A stretch of DNA of 64,000 bases, from NCBI GenBank assembly GCA_947683625.1, contig CANTUR010000384.1, forward strand, positions 1 through 64,000, read 5' to 3'. Below, piece by piece: positions 24,347 to 37,897 of the stretch (position 1 is the first letter of the stretch; each line of letters opens with the position of its first letter). The notes beneath the pieces are model-generated. The model was not told the origin of the DNA, searched no databases, and worked only from the letters and a program-made list of their open reading frames with translations. The stretch is from Mallotus nudiflorus. Its lineage: Eukaryota; Streptophyta; Magnoliopsida; Malpighiales; Euphorbiaceae. A program made the position numbers and the translations under genes.

Positions 24347-27300
24347 TGTCACGACCCAAAACAGGGGCCATGACCGGCGCTAGGGAACGGGAATTCTTTC
24401 GAATCCGGAACTCGTAGCAAGCCTAAAAATAAAATAATCATGCAATAATAACAATAACAATATTATATTTGCAGCGGAAATAAAAATCATAAATATCACA
24501 ATAGTATATACACCAACTGGATTTAAGTCAAATCTCAACTCATCACATATATAAAATTTTTCAGTAGAAATCCAGTTTCAATATAATACATCTCTTTCAA
24601 TAAAATACATGAAATCCCACAATTAATTTACAACTACTGCAGTGTCTAGATTATAAAAATAAGACTCAAGTAAATAATTTACACAAAGAAGCCGGGGCGG
24701 AAGAAATCCTGCGTATCGACCTGCTACTGAGGTCTGAAGAAGTTGACTTTCCTGAAAAATAGTCAACGGAGGGGAGTCAGACCTCACTGAGTGAATTACT
24801 ATAATATATATACATGCATACTAGATGACAATCCATACAGCCAATAATACATATCTAATATGTATATATACAGGCAAATTCACACAGATGCAGAAAAATC
24901 ATTTATATATATATATTTTATTGAAAATCATCTTTTATGAAGGATCACATAGAACCCTAGAATATCGCAACCTCGAAAATAGTGTTAGACAACACTCTAG
25001 CCATACAGGCTCACTTATTCCAAAATATATCCACTTAATCCATTTGGACAGTAGATTGACCCCGAGACACTAAGTCAACCGAGCTCCAGCAGTCTGACTG
25101 CCAGTGTGATTGGCCCCGAGACACTTGGTCAAACCGAGCTCCAGCAATCACACCTCCAACCATATCTCACACATATTAATAATCACATCAAATCAATATC
25201 CACAAATAAGTTAGTATTATAGCCTAAACACTATAGGCGTATCGGTACGTACTCGGTCCTAGTGCTGCCCACTAGGTAGCACGTTCTATTGATATCCTTC
25301 ATTAATAATATAAATCATTCATCCACAAAAATAAATAATGCATGAAGTTCAATAAAATAACAACATAAACCATATATATACCGGAAATATACCAAAAGTA
25401 AACCAGGTATATTTCAAGTATATATATGTCAAATGAATTCAATCAAATTATAACTTAAGCTAGAAATATATTTAAAAACATTTTAAATATATTTTATTTA
25501 CAAAACATGCATATAGTTTAATATATACCAAAAATATACTTAAATACAAATCATATTATTTATGCATTTTAATTGACATAAAATATATATTTCTAAATCA
25601 TGCATCCTAAGCATATATATATAGTATAGTAACTCACCTAGTGCGCTCCACGAGACGGGTTCGACGGGCCTGGTCCACTAGCCCTCGGTCTCGGCGCAAC
25701 TAAACAAACAATAAATAATCGACATCAGAATAAACCTAATAGAAATCCTAGAATTCGATCTAGAGTATTAAACACAGAATCAGAAATTTGGGTTCGACCG
25801 GATATCATGTTTTACGAGAATTCTACCGAAAATTCGGCAGAACCTCCCCTGTAAAACGGACATCTCTCTACTCAAAGAGTAGAGCCGACCCTGCAAAGAA
25901 ACACACTTAAAAAAAAACAAGCTCAACACAAATCCACAACCCCTCGGTCGGACTCCAAACTGCAGTCTACCGACCGGGGTCCACAAACACAGAAAAATTT
26001 CAGAAATACCAAAAATATCCTTTTAACACAGAAATACATTTTATAGGTAGAAATTACATAATTAACCTTAAAACACTGTAAAAACCGATAAAAACTCATT
26101 TTATTAGTAAAATCGTATATTGTATATATATTTAAAAATAATTCACGAAAAATAGTTTTAATTAGTTAAAAATACCAAATAATTTGTAGAAATCATTTTT
26201 ATACCTTAAATAACTATTAAAACCAATTAAATTACATTTTTAGCCAATTTAGGGTAAAATTACCAAAATACCCCTATATATATAAATATACTAAAATTAC
26301 TTCAAAAATTAACCAAAAATTATAAAATTATCCAAAATTAATTTTCTCAACATATTTATCAATAATATCAATAATTAAACTCAATTAACCAATTAATTTC
26401 AAATAAAAACACATTTAACCCTAATTTCCCAAATTACATAAACTTTAATAATTCAAATAAATACTTAGAAATTCATAAAAATTCCAAATAAATTCCTATA
26501 ATTCATTTCAACACCTAATTTAACCATAAAACACAATTTCATAATTTAAATAATTAATTTCCAAAAATTAGAAAATAATATTAAAATATTCAAAAATACC
26601 CAAAAATCCAAAAAATCTCCAAAAATTCCACAAAAATTCATACATGTAGATTGAGCTACTAGGATCAACATTTGTGAAGGGAGTTTTCATGAATCAATCA
26701 ATTCCAAGCTCAAAAGAATCGAAAACCCTAATGTGACCGAATCGAGTTTTAGCTCAAACCTCAAAATCCACTTGATTTCAGGCCGAAAGGAGCTTAGAAT
26801 TGGAATCACCGGAGCTCAAGGAGTCGATGAAGACCGGCGATGCACGAAATGGTGGCCGGAATCGTCGTCGACGGTAAGAAGCTCAACTTGCTGCCATGGC
26901 GGATTCCAGGCGTTCCAGCGGGCTTCCGACGGCCTGGTCATGTTGGAGAGGAAGAGGAAGGAAGGGGAAGGAGGTTGGCGGCAGTTGGTGGCGGCGAGGG
27001 GCGGTCCAGCGTGCTGGAACGGGAGGCGCAGTGAAGGTAGACGATCGGGAGAGAAGAAGGAGAGGGAGGGGCTAAACGGTAATTTGGCAAATCCTTTTGA
27101 TTTTTAATATATATATGTATATATATATACTTTACAATATATAATAAAATAATATTAAATTACACACATTAAATATACACCACACACATAAAATTTAATA
27201 TTTTAATAATTTATACTAAATAAAATTAATTAAATAACAATAAAACTAATACATAATTAATAAAATATTAGGGTAATACTAAACCCTAATTAAATAAATA

Positions 27301-27584
27301 TACACACACATAGGCTTTATTTAGTATTTTAAAAATACGCATGAGTTCATGCGAGTCCGAAAATATATTTAAAATAATTAATAATAAATTATTTACGTGA
27401 AAATTTCCCCGAAAATGGAAGTCCCGGGAAAATTTTACGTAAAGCACTGTAAATAAAACACAGTATTTAAAATAGGTTTTAAATACATATTAACTCGTAA
27501 AAATTATCGTAAGATATATACAAAATTATTAACACTGCATATCCCGATACATTGTAAAAATATTTAAAAACACGGGATATTACA
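24347..27584 (-). repeat. 5' LTR of H
   Basis: It is adjacent to the PBS and matches 16202-19444. It contains, in minus-strand order, the promoter-like TATA zone (about 27105-27145), the GC-rich subfamily-1 island (about 26735-27100), the hairpin block (about 25790-25990), the palindrome near 25235-25250 and the twin hairpin (25052-25157). Confidence 0.95.
27105..27145 (-). promoter_or_regulatory. Candidate TATA promoter region of the H 5' LTR
   Basis: On the minus strand a TATAnnnTGTAAAGTATATATATATAC-like stretch stands 15-50 bases before the pyrimidine-rich, GC-rich leader. The same arrangement (AGTATAAAGTATATATA) occurs at 8713-8735 (E) and 13308-13330 (F). TATA repeats are common in AT-rich DNA, so the position relative to the leader is the main support. 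Confidence 0.4.
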
Positions 27585-30500
27585 CCTTCGTCCTCAACCG
27601 TTCCCCCGCCGCCAGCAGCTCCCTTTCCCATCGAGTTTGGCCGGAAATAGCTTAGGTTGCCGAAACTTCCTCTCCTCGCCGTCGACCACTATTCCGGCCA
27701 TCGTTTTCGATACCGCTGGTCTCTTTCTTCTCCTTGAGCTCGGTGAGTGTGATTGTAGCTTTGGTTTAAGCTTAAATGGTCTTGATTTGCTTAGGTTTCA
27801 AATTTTCAATTTCGGCCATATTAGGGTTTTTGATTTTTTTGAGCTTCGAATTGATTGATTCATGAAAACTCCCTTCACAAATGTTGATCCTAGTAGGTTA
27901 ATCTACATGTATGAATTTTTGTGGAATTTTTGGAGATTATTTTGATTTTTGGGTATTTTTGAATATTTTAATATTATTTTCTAATTTTCGGAAATTAATT
28001 AAATAAATTATTAAATTGTGTTTTATGGTTAAATTAGGTGTTGAAATGAATTATAGGAATTTATTTGGAATTTTTATGAATTTCTATGTATTTATTTTGA
28101 ATTATTGAAGTTTATGTAATTTTGGGAAATTAGGGTTAATTATGCTTTTAATTGAAATTAATTGGATAATTGAGTTTAATTATTGATATTATTGATAAAT
28201 ATGTTGATAAAATTAATTTTGGATAATTGTATAATTTTTGGTGAATTTTTGAAGTAATTTTGGTATATTTATATATATAGGGGTATTTTGGTAATTTTAT
28301 CCTAAATGGGCTAAAAATGTAATTTAATTGGTTTTAATAGTTATTTAAGGTATAAAAATGATTTCTAAAAATTATTTAGTATTTTTAACTAATTAAAACT
28401 ATTTTTCGTGAATTATTTTCAAATATATATATAATATACGGTTTTTCAAATAAAATGAGTTTTTATTGGTTTTTAATATGTTTTAAGGTTAATTATGTAA
28501 TTTCCACGTATAAAATGTATTTCTATGATTTAAGGATATTTTTGGTATTTTCAGAATTGTTCTGTGTTTGTGGACTCCGGTCGGTATACGGTAGTTTGGA
28601 GTCCGACCGAGGGGTTGTGGTTGAGTGTTGAGCTTTTTTTTCGAAGTGTGTTTCTTTGCAGGGTCGGCTCTACTCTTTGAGTAGAGAGATGTCCGTTTTA
28701 CAGGGGAGGTTCTGCTGAATTTTTGGTAGAATTCTCGTAAAACGTGATGTCCGGTCGAACCCTAATGTCAATTCTGTGTTTAATACTCTAGATCGAATTC
28801 TAGGATTTTCTGTTAGGTTTATTCTAATGTCGGTTATTTATTGTTTGTCTAGTTGCACCGAGACCGAGGCCTAGTGGACCAGGCCCGTCGGATCCATCTC
28901 GTGGAGCGCACTAATTTGTGAGTTACTATACTATATATATATATGTTTTAGGATGCATGATTTAGAAATATATGTTTTATTTTGATTAAAATGCATAAAT
29001 AATGTGATTTGTATTTAAGTATATTTTTGGTTTATTTTTGGTATATATCAAATTATATGCATGTTTTGTTAATAAATTATATTTAAAATGTTTTTAAATA
29101 TATTTCTAGCTTAATTTATAATTTGATTGGATTCATTTGACATATATATACTCGAAATATACCTGGTTTACTTTTGGTATATTTTCGGTATATATATGGT
29201 TTATATTGTTATTTTATTTAAATTCATGCATCATGAATTTGTGAATGGATGTTTTATATTTATTGATGAAGGATATCAATAGAACGTGCTACCTAGTGGG
29301 CATCACTAGGACCGAGTACGTACCGGTGTGCTTATAGCAGATAGGATATATTACTAACCTATTTGAGGATACTGATTGAATTTGATTATTTGATGTGTGA
29401 GATGTGATTTGGGTGTGATTGCTGGAGCTCGGTTGACCAAGTGTCTCGGGGCCAATCACACTAGCAGTTAGACTGCTGGAGCTCGGTTGACTTAGTGTCT
29501 CGGGGTCAGTCTACTATCCAAATGGATTAAGTGGATATATTTGGATTAAGTGAGCCTGTATGGCTAGAGTGTTGTCTAACACTGTTTGAGGTTTCGATAT
29601 CATAGGGTTCTATTTGATCCTTCACAAACTGTGATTTTCAATAAAATATATAAAAATGAATTTTTACTGCATCTGTGTGAATTTGCCTGTATATATACAT
29701 ATTATATATATATACTGTTGACTGTATGCATTGTCATTTAGTATGCATGTATATATATTATAGTAATTCACTCAGTGAGGTCTGACCCCCCTCCGTTGAC
29801 AATTTTTCAGGAGAGTCAACATCTTCAGACCTCAGTAGCAGGCCTGTACGTCGGATTTCTTCCGCCCTGGCTTCTTTGTGTAAACTGCTTACTTGAGTCT
29901 TATTTTTATAATCTAGACACTGCAGTAGTTGTAAATTAATTTGTGGGATTTTATGTATTTTATTTATGTGAGATATTGTATTATACTTGAACTGGATTTG
30001 TATTAAAAGATTTATATATATGAGATGAGATTTAACTTAAATCCAGTTGGTGAAAATAATATTGTGATATTTATGATTTTTATTTCTGCTGCATTTAATA
30101 TTATTATTATTATTACTGCATGTTTATTTTATTTTATTTTTAGGCTTGCTACGGGTTCCGGATTCGAAAAAATTCCCGTTCCCTAGCGCCGGTCATGGCC
30201 CCTGTTTTGGGTTGTGACAGTCTGTATATATACATATTAGATATATACTGTTGATTGTATGCATTGTCATTTAGTATGCATGTATATATATTATAGTAAT
30301 TCACTCAGTGAGGTCTGACTCCCCTCCGTTGACTAATTTTTCAGGAGAGTCATCATCTTCAGACCTCAGTAGCAGGCCTATATGCCGGATTTTTTCCGCC
30401 CCGGCTTCTTTATGTAAACTGCTTATCTGAGTCTTGGATTTATTTTATCTAGACACTGCAGTAGTCATTTAAATATTTAAAGAGATTTTGTATTATATTT

Positions 30501-30737
30501 GAACTGGATTTGTATTAAAAGAGTTTATATATATGTGATGATGAAGATTTGATTTAAATCCAGTTAGTACATATGTTATTATTATATTTATGATTTTTAT
30601 TACCGCTGCATTAAATATTGTTATTATTATTATTGTATGTTTTATTTTATTTTTAGGCTTGCTACGGGTTCTGGATTCGAAAGAATTCCCATTCCCTAGC
30701 GCCGGTCATGGCCCCTGTTTTGGGTCGTGACACCTTT

Positions 30738-31115
30738 AGTATATATATATATATATATATCCAAGCCTATTGAATTTAGATCTTTTGAGCTACACGTTTA
30801 GTCCGATGCTTAAATTCATTTATTCAACATAAATGATATTGCAGAATTCTTTTGCATGCTTACGGTTCATCCATCAGTTACGATAGAGTGGTAAAAGCTT
30901 CATGTTGTCACTAAAAATGGCATCTTTGGAGGAGGGATGATCATTATTTTCCATACTATTGATGACTGGGCTATATCTGTATAATGGTGTTTGTTTTGCT
31001 TTCCAAGTAATACTGTTGATGTGCAAATATAAGATAATTTGCTTCGATTATGTATGGGATACAATGGAGGCTAGCTCAAGCCGTAAGGGTACTTGCTTTT
31101 GGAGAAGAAGGCTTA
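30738..31115. other. Host segment between copy F and the hAT element
   Basis: This is about 380 bases with a short (TA)n tract at 30741-30760 and no convincing frame. An 85-codon open frame begins at 30959 but crosses the hAT boundary and has no recognisable motif. I see no RNA gene or known repeat. Confidence 0.5.
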
Positions 31116-31269
31116 GGTTGAAGCAGTGTATTAAAAACCGGTCGATAAGTACAGTACCGGTCGTTTTGCACCGGAAATTTAAGGTGGCGATATGGTTTTT
31201 TACCGGATTAATTTAGTTAAATCTGTTATGGTAGATTTTGAAGGTGAGCCGGTTGTGACACTCACTAAA

Positions 31270-31370
31270 TCGACTATAACGGGCGTTATTTGCCAGATCA
31301 AGATGTAGGTGGAGATAAAGATGGAGAAGCAGAAGCAGTAGCTGCTCAAGAAGAAGAGAAACGAGATATT
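31270..31370 (+). other. Coding-like stretch near the left end of the hAT element, unassigned
   Basis: One frame reads without stops through an acidic and Ala/Glu-rich run (GDKDGEAEAVAAQEEEKR). No start codon or motif is recognised. It might be a non-conserved 5' exon of the transposase or chance. Low certainty. Confidence 0.2.
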
Positions 31371-31432
31371 ATATATATTTACAAAAAATATACAGTTATA
31401 AAATAATAAAATGATAAATTTAATTACTAAAT

Positions 31433-31434
<2 letters not shown>

Positions 31435-31506
<72 letters not shown>
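31435..31506. repeat. (AAT)n microsatellite
   Basis: About 23 near-perfect AAT triplets, inside the left part of the hAT element. Confidence 0.97.
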
Positions 31507-31508
<2 letters not shown>

Positions 31509-32207
31509 TGATTACATAATTAATATAATAAAAACTTAATAGTAAGTATTTTTTAATAAAATATTATAGAAGCCAATAAAAATATTGATCAATTTTTTTA
31601 ATTAAAAAACAACTATGCCAATTAAAATATTCTAATATAATATTATTTTAATTATGATATTATTTTTAATATTGATATAATAATATTATTAAAATCAAAA
31701 CAAAAAAATAAAAAAATTTATTAATAAAATTTTTAATTGAATGGGCTCAAATGTGATGGGATAAAATAGTAAAAATAATAATAAAATATATAAAAATATG
31801 TAAATGCCACTAAAATTTACATAAAAATTTTACTAATATGATTTTAACTAACAAAATATATAGAAATACTCCCGTTGTCATAATCATAAAATGATTAATA
31901 AATAAATTCTGAAAATAAAAATATAATTATATGAACAGTACTTTTCTAATATAAAATAACATGCATAATATGACTCATCATGTAAAATTTTTAGCAACAC
32001 ATTAAACCGAAACAAATAAAATAGATGAACATGTTCGTATCGCTCTTATGATGAAATGACTAAAAGAAAAAAAAATTTTGAGCACAAATTTTTTTTTTTT
32101 TTATGAATAATAATATTGGTAATAGCCAATTTTTTCTAATAGCAATATTGGTAATATTTATTATATCTATATGGAAAACTTGTTTGTATTTTTTATTTGT
32201 TTATTTT

Positions 32208-32209
<2 letters not shown>

Positions 32210-32282
<73 letters not shown>

Positions 32283-32283
32283 T
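32210..32283. repeat. (ATA)n microsatellite
   Basis: About 24 triplets. Open frames that cross it are poly-Ile or poly-Leu artefacts of the repeat. Confidence 0.97.
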
Positions 32284-32365
32284 TAAAACTAATATCATAA
32301 TTATAATTATATTATGATTTGTTTGTTTTTTAAATTTTAACACTATTATCATTATTTTAAATTTA

Positions 32366-32366
<1 letters not shown>

Positions 32367-32399
<33 letters not shown>

Positions 32400-32501
32400 G
32401 TAAATTGTCATATAACATACCATTTGTTTAATTTTTTTTTTATTATTATTTTTAAATTGTTTATTATTTAATTTTATATTATTATTATTATTATTATATT
32501 T
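32367..32501. repeat. Two (TTA)n microsatellites
   Basis: Triplet tracts at about 32367-32399 and 32476-32500 lie on the complementary strand sense to the two tracts further left, so the left part of the hAT element holds four triplet tracts within about 1.1 kb. Confidence 0.93.
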
Positions 32502-32572
32502 GCAACTTTTCACATAACATTTTATTCAAAAGTAAATTGTCATCGATAAAAGTATGAAAAGCAAACAATTAT

Positions 32573-33006
32573 TGTAATATCCCGTGTTTTTAAATATTTT
32601 TACACTGTACCGGGATATGCAGTGTTAATAAATTTTGAATGTATATATATGATATTTTTACGAGTTGATATGTATTTAAAACCTATTTTTAATTACTGTG
32701 TATTATTTACAGTGTTTTACGTAAAATTTTCCCGGGACTTGCATTTTCGGGGAAATTTTCACGTAAATATTTTAATATTAATTATTTTAAATATATTTTC
32801 GGACTTGCATGAACTCATGCGTATTTTTAAAATACTAAATAAAGCCTATGTGTGTAAATATTTATTTAATTAGGGTTTAATATATTACCCTAATATTTTA
32901 TTATTTGTTTATTAATTTATTGTTATTTAATTTTTTTTATTTATTATTAAAGTATTAGAATTTATTTTTATTATTATTTTATTTTTTTCTTTTTCTTTTT
33001 TTTTTC

Positions 33007-33040
<34 letters not shown>

Positions 33041-35770
33041 CTTTTCTTTCTTTTTTTTCTTTTTCTTTTTCTTCTTCTTCTTCTTTCCCTCCCGCGCCCG
33101 ACCACCACCCACCCCACCCCTCATCGTCTGCAACTCCGGTCACCTACCGTCGGTGTGCCTCCCAGCTTGCCACCGCCGTTCCCAGCCATCCCCCGTCGCT
33201 AGCAGCTCCCTTCCCCGGTGCCGGCAGCTCCATTTTTCCTCTTTTGGCCGAAAATCATCCCTTTGCCGTTTCTCCCATTTTCGGCCACCGTTTTCGACAC
33301 CGCCAGTCTCTTTCTTCTCCTTGAGCTTCGGTGAGTGTGATTCTAGCTTTGGTTTGAGCTAAAATGGTTTAGATTTGCTTAGGTTTCAAATTTTTAATTT
33401 TGGTCACATTAGGGTTTTTGATTTTTTTGAGCTTCGAATTGATTGATTCATGAAAAATCCCTTCACAAATGTTGATCCTAGTAGCTCAATCTACATGTAT
33501 GAATGTTTGTAGAATTTTTGGAGATTTTTTGGATTTTTGGGTATTTTTGAATATTTTAATATTATTTTCTAATTTTTGGAAATTAATTATTTAAATTATG
33601 AAATTGGGGTTTATGGTTAAATTAGGTGTTGAAATGAATTATAGGAATTTATTTGGAATTTTTATGAATTTCTAAGTATTTATTTTGAATTATTTGATTT
33701 TATGTAATTTTGGGAAAATTAGGTTAATTGTGTTTTTATTTGAATTTAATTGGTTAATTGAGTTTAATTATTGACATTATTGATAAATATGTTGAGAAAA
33801 TTAATTTTGGATAATTTTATGATTTTTGAAGTAATTTAAGTATATTTATATATATAGGGGTATTTTGGTAATTGTACCCTAAATTGGCTAAAAATGTAAT
33901 TTAATTGGTTTTAATAGTTATTTAAGGTATAAAAATGATTTCTACAAATTATTTAGTATTTTTAACTAATTAAAACTATTTTTCGTAAATTATTTTCAAT
34001 TATATATATAATATACGGTTTTTCAAATAAAATGAGGTTTTTATCGGTTTTTATTGTGTTTTAAGGTTAATTATGTAATTTATACTTATAAAATGAATTT
34101 CTATGTTGTAAGGATATTTTTGGTATTTTCGAAATTATTCTGTGTTTGTGGACCCCTGTCGGTGGACTGTAGTTTGGAGTCCGACCGTGGGATTTTGATT
34201 GTGCCTTGTGTAGTTTTTTGAAGTGTGTTTCTTTGCAGGGTCGGCTCTACTCTTTTGAGTAGAGAGATGTCCGTTTTACAGGGGAGGTTCTATCGAATTT
34301 TCGGTAGAATTCTCGTAAAACGTGATGTCCAGTCGAACCCTAATTCTATTTCCGTATTTAATTCTAGGATTTCTGTTAGGGTTATTCTGATGTTGATTAT
34401 TTATTTCTTGTTTAGTTACGCCGAGACCGAGGGCTAGTGGACCAGGCCCGTCGGACCCGTCTCGTGGAGCACACTAGGTGAGTTACTATATTATATATAT
34501 ATGCTTAGGATGCATGATTTAGAAATATATATTCTATTTTGATTAAAATGCATAAATAATGTGATTTGTATTTAAGTATATTTTTGGTTTTGGTATATAT
34601 TAAATTATATGCATGTTTTGTAAATAAAATATACTTAAAATGTTTTTAAATATATTTCCAACTTAATTTATAATTTGATTGAATTCATTTGACGTATATA
34701 TACTCGAAATATACCTGGTTTACTTTTGGTATATTTCTAGTATATATATGGATTATATCGTTATTTCATTTACATTCATGCATTATTTATTTTTGTGAAT
34801 GAATGTTTTATATTTAATGATGAAGGATATCGATAGAACGTGCTACTTAGTGGGCAGCACTAGGACCGAGTACGTACCGGTACGCCTATAGTATTTAGGC
34901 TATAATACTAACTTATTTGTGGATATTGATTTGATGTGATTATTGATATGTGTGAGATGTGGTTTATGGGTGTGATTGCTGGAGCTCGGTTGACCAAGTG
35001 TCTCGGAGCCAATCACACTGGCAGTCAGACTGCTGGAGCTCGGTTGACCTAGTGTCTCGGGGCCAGTCTACTGTCTAAATGGATTAAGTGGATATATTTT
35101 GGAATAAGTGAGCTTGTATGGCTAGAGTGTTGTCTAACACTATTTTCGAGGTTGCGATATTCTAGGGTTCTATGTGATCCTTCATAAAAGATGATTTTCA
35201 GATAAAATATATAAAAATGATTTTTATTGCATCTGTGTGTAATTGTCTGTATATATATATTAGATATGTATTATTGACTGTATGCATTGTCATTTAGTAT
35301 GCATGTATATATATTATAGTAATTCACTCAGTGAGGTCTGACTCCCCTCCGTTGACTATTTTTCAGGAGAGTCAACTTCTTCAGACCTCAGTAGCAGGTC
35401 GATACGCCGGAGTTCTTCCGCCCTGGCTTCTTTGTGTAAATTATCTACTTGAGTCTTATTTATTTTATCTAGACACTGCAGTAGTTGTGAATTAAAGTAT
35501 TGGATTACATGTATTTTATTTTAAAGAGATGCATTATATTGAAACTGGATTTGTATTAAAAGATTATATATATATGTGATGAGATTTGATTTAAATCCAG
35601 TGATGAGAATGTTATTATGATATTTATGATTATTTTTATTTCCGCTGCATATAATATTGTTATTGTTATTATTGCAAGTTTATTTTTTTTTTAGGCTTGC
35701 TACGGGTTCCGGATTCGAAAGAATTCCCATTCCCTAGCGCCGGTCATGGCCCCTGTTTTGGGTCGTGACA
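32573..35770 (+). mobile_element. Copy I: complete solo LTR (Tekay-type), 3198 bp
   Basis: It begins TGTAATATCCCG and ends TCGTGACA with a perfect ATTAT duplication (32568-32572 and 35771-35775). It is inserted in the hAT element, upstream of the transposase. Before the island it has a 110-base pyrimidine tract (about 32975-33090), then a subfamily-2 island with GGTGAGTGTGATT at about 33330 and TTTCTTTGCAGG ending at about 34239. Confidence 0.96.
32975..33092. repeat. Polypyrimidine tract (T/C only)
   Basis: About 110 bases of almost only T and C on the plus strand, just before the GC-rich island of copy I. Copy B carries the matching tract on the opposite strand at 1965-2060. Confidence 0.9.
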
Positions 35771-35775
35771 ATTAT

Positions 35776-36215
35776 TTACTGCCACACTTTAAAGATAAGA
35801 AAAAACAAATAATTGAAACAAATCAAATATCAGCATACAAACTTGGAGAGAATCTCTACTATGCGATAATGCGATAATGTTCCACTAGCATTGTACAGAC
35901 GAAAACAATACAATACTCTGCATGTTCCACTAGCACTCACAAGCCAAAATAATTCAATGCTCTGCCAATAATATTCCATTAGGCCGAAACAGTACAAAAA
36001 ATATCTATAAATACTATCAATCTGTGAGTGAAAGCGAAACACACAAATTTCCATCCACTAGAAGAAGAATTATTTTCACAATATCACACAAACTTCATCA
36101 GTTCTGTAAAGTATGCATGTGTATCATGGATTTGTAATTACATAACTTTTATAATTATATTTGTTTAGTTATATAATTAAATTTCTTTATATATATAATT
36201 ACATTTGTGTGTGTA
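35776..36215. other. hAT interior, no gene recognised
   Basis: AT-rich sequence without a convincing frame. A short direct repeat, TTCCACTAG, occurs at about 35880 and 35925. A 74-codon minus-strand frame here has no motif and no support. Confidence 0.5.
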
Positions 36216-36342
36216 TAGGTACATTGTGTATTTATATTTGTAATTACATAATTTTTATAATCATGTTTATTTAGTTATATAATTAAATTTGTGTATATAT
36301 ATTAAATTTCTGTATATAATTACTTTTTGTGTGTGTGTGTGA

Positions 36343-36397
<55 letters not shown>

Positions 36398-36620
36398 GTG
36401 TATTTATATTTGTAATTACATAAGTTTTATAATTATGTTTGTTTAGTTATATAATTAAAGTTGTGTATGTATATATTAAATTTGTGTGTGTGTGTGAGAG
36501 TGAGTATATATATATATATAATGTGTATTTATATTTGTAATTACATAACTTTTATAATCATGTTTATTTAGTTATATAATTAAATTTTTGTATATAATTA
36601 CTTTTTTGTGTGTGTGTGCT

Positions 36621-36658
<38 letters not shown>

Positions 36659-36903
36659 GTGTATTTATATTTTTAATTACATAAGTTTTATAATTATATT
36701 TGTTTAGTTATATAATTAAAGTTGTATATATATATTAAATTTGTGTGTGTGTATGTGAGAGCGAGTATATATATATATATATATATAATGTGTATTTACA
36801 TTTGTAATTATATAACTTTTATAATTATGTTTATTTAGTTATATAATTAAATTTGTGTATATATATTAAATTTCTGTATATAATTATTTTTTTTTTTGTG
36901 TGA

Positions 36904-36944
<41 letters not shown>

Positions 36945-37048
36945 GTATTTATATTTGTAATTCCATAAGTTTTATAATTATGTTTGTTTAGTTATATAAT
37001 TAAAGTTGTGTATATATATTAAATTTGTGTGTGTGTGTGAGAGAGCGA

Positions 37049-37083
<35 letters not shown>

Positions 37084-37199
37084 GTATTTATATTTGTAAT
37101 TACATAACTTTTATAATTATATTTATTTAGTTATATAATTAAATTTCTGTATATATATTAAATTTCTGTATATAATTACATTTTTTTGTGTGTGTGTGA

Positions 37200-37236
<37 letters not shown>

Positions 37237-37342
37237 ATGTGTATTTATATTTGTAATTACATAAGTTTTATAATTATGTTTGTTTAGTTATATAATTAAA
37301 GTTGTGTATATATATTAAATTTGTGTGTGTGTGTGAGAGCGA

Positions 37343-37403
<61 letters not shown>

Positions 37404-37720
37404 GTGTATTTATATTTATAATTACATAACTTTTATAATTATGTTTATTTAGTTATATAATTAAATTTGTGAATATATATTAAATTTCTATATATAATTA
37501 CATTTTTGTGTGCGTGTGAGTGTGTGTGTATAAATGTATATATAATGTGTATTTATATTTGTAATTACATAAGTTTTATAATTATGTTTGTTTAGTTATA
37601 TTATTAAATTTGTGTATATATATTAAATTACATTTCTTTATATTAAATTAAATTTGTATATATATTTCTTTATATCATTACATTTGTGTGTGTATGTGAT
37701 ATATATATATTGACACACTG
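36216..37720. repeat. Dimeric tandem repeat array with TA/TG tracts, inside the hAT element
   Basis: About ten units of 125-170 bases start with GTGTATTTATATTTGTAATT near 36226, 36396, 36520, 36657, 36788, 36943, 37081, 37239, 37402 and 37547. Two types alternate: type A has ACTTTTATAATNATGTTTATTTAG and AATTAAATTT; type B has AGTTTTATAATTATGTTTGTTTAG and AATTAAAGTTG, followed by TG-rich and GAGAGCGAG sequence. Every unit ends in (TA)n of varying length. The array ends about 180 bases before the transposase start. Confidence 0.9.
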
Positions 37721-37897
37721 TATATTTTTATTTATAAATAACATGTTTAGTTTTATAATTATGTTTACCTAATTATATAATTAAATTTGTATATATATAT
37801 TAAATTTGTATGTGTGAGCATATATATATATATTCTCTTTTAGATTGACTTGAATCTGAATTTTTTTTGTTTTTATTTTCTGTATGTAGATTTATTA

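Larger units (their letters stand above)
16202..27584 (-). mobile_element. Copy H: full-length Ty3/gypsy chromovirus (Tekay/Del type), 11.4 kb
   Basis: Two LTRs of 3243 and 3238 bp flank a 4.9-kb interior with PBS, gag, protease, reverse transcriptase, RNase H, integrase and a chromodomain-like tail, then a PPT, all on the minus strand. The duplication CCTTC is perfect (16197-16201 and 27585-27589). In the roughly 700 bases compared by eye the LTRs differ by about 2%. The domain order with integrase after RNase H marks Ty3/gypsy; the long LTRs and C-terminal chromodomain-like segment point to the Tekay/Del clade. Coding capacity is broken by several one-base shifts, stops and an integrase deletion, so it is non-autonomous as read. 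It is the youngest insertion in this stack. Confidence 0.95.
15584..30219 (+). mobile_element. Copy G: solo LTR (Tekay-type) split by full-length element H
   Basis: The pieces are 15584-16201 and 27590-30219, about 3.25 kb together. The duplication is GCCTG (15579-15583) against GTCTG (30220-30224), one C-to-T difference. The 3' end reads GGTTGTGACA. It lies inside copy F and is interrupted by H in its GC-rich island. Subfamily 2 island with GGTGAGT at about 27742. Confidence 0.93.
12867..30732 (+). mobile_element. Copy F: solo LTR (Tekay-type) split by copy G
   Basis: The left piece is 12867-15583 and the right piece 30225-30732, about 3.2 kb together. The duplication CCTTT is perfect (12862-12866 and 30733-30737). 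The island (13375-13700) is subfamily 2 with a GGTGAGTGTGATT sequence at about 13629. It lacks any internal region of its own; everything between its pieces is the nested G and H. Confidence 0.94.

Noticed and set aside
30959..31216. 85-codon open frame as a possible host gene
   Set aside because: It crosses the hAT boundary at 31124 and has no recognisable domain.
32103..32352. Poly-Ile and poly-Leu open frames that look like membrane proteins
   Set aside because: They come from (ATA)n repeats and have no other support.
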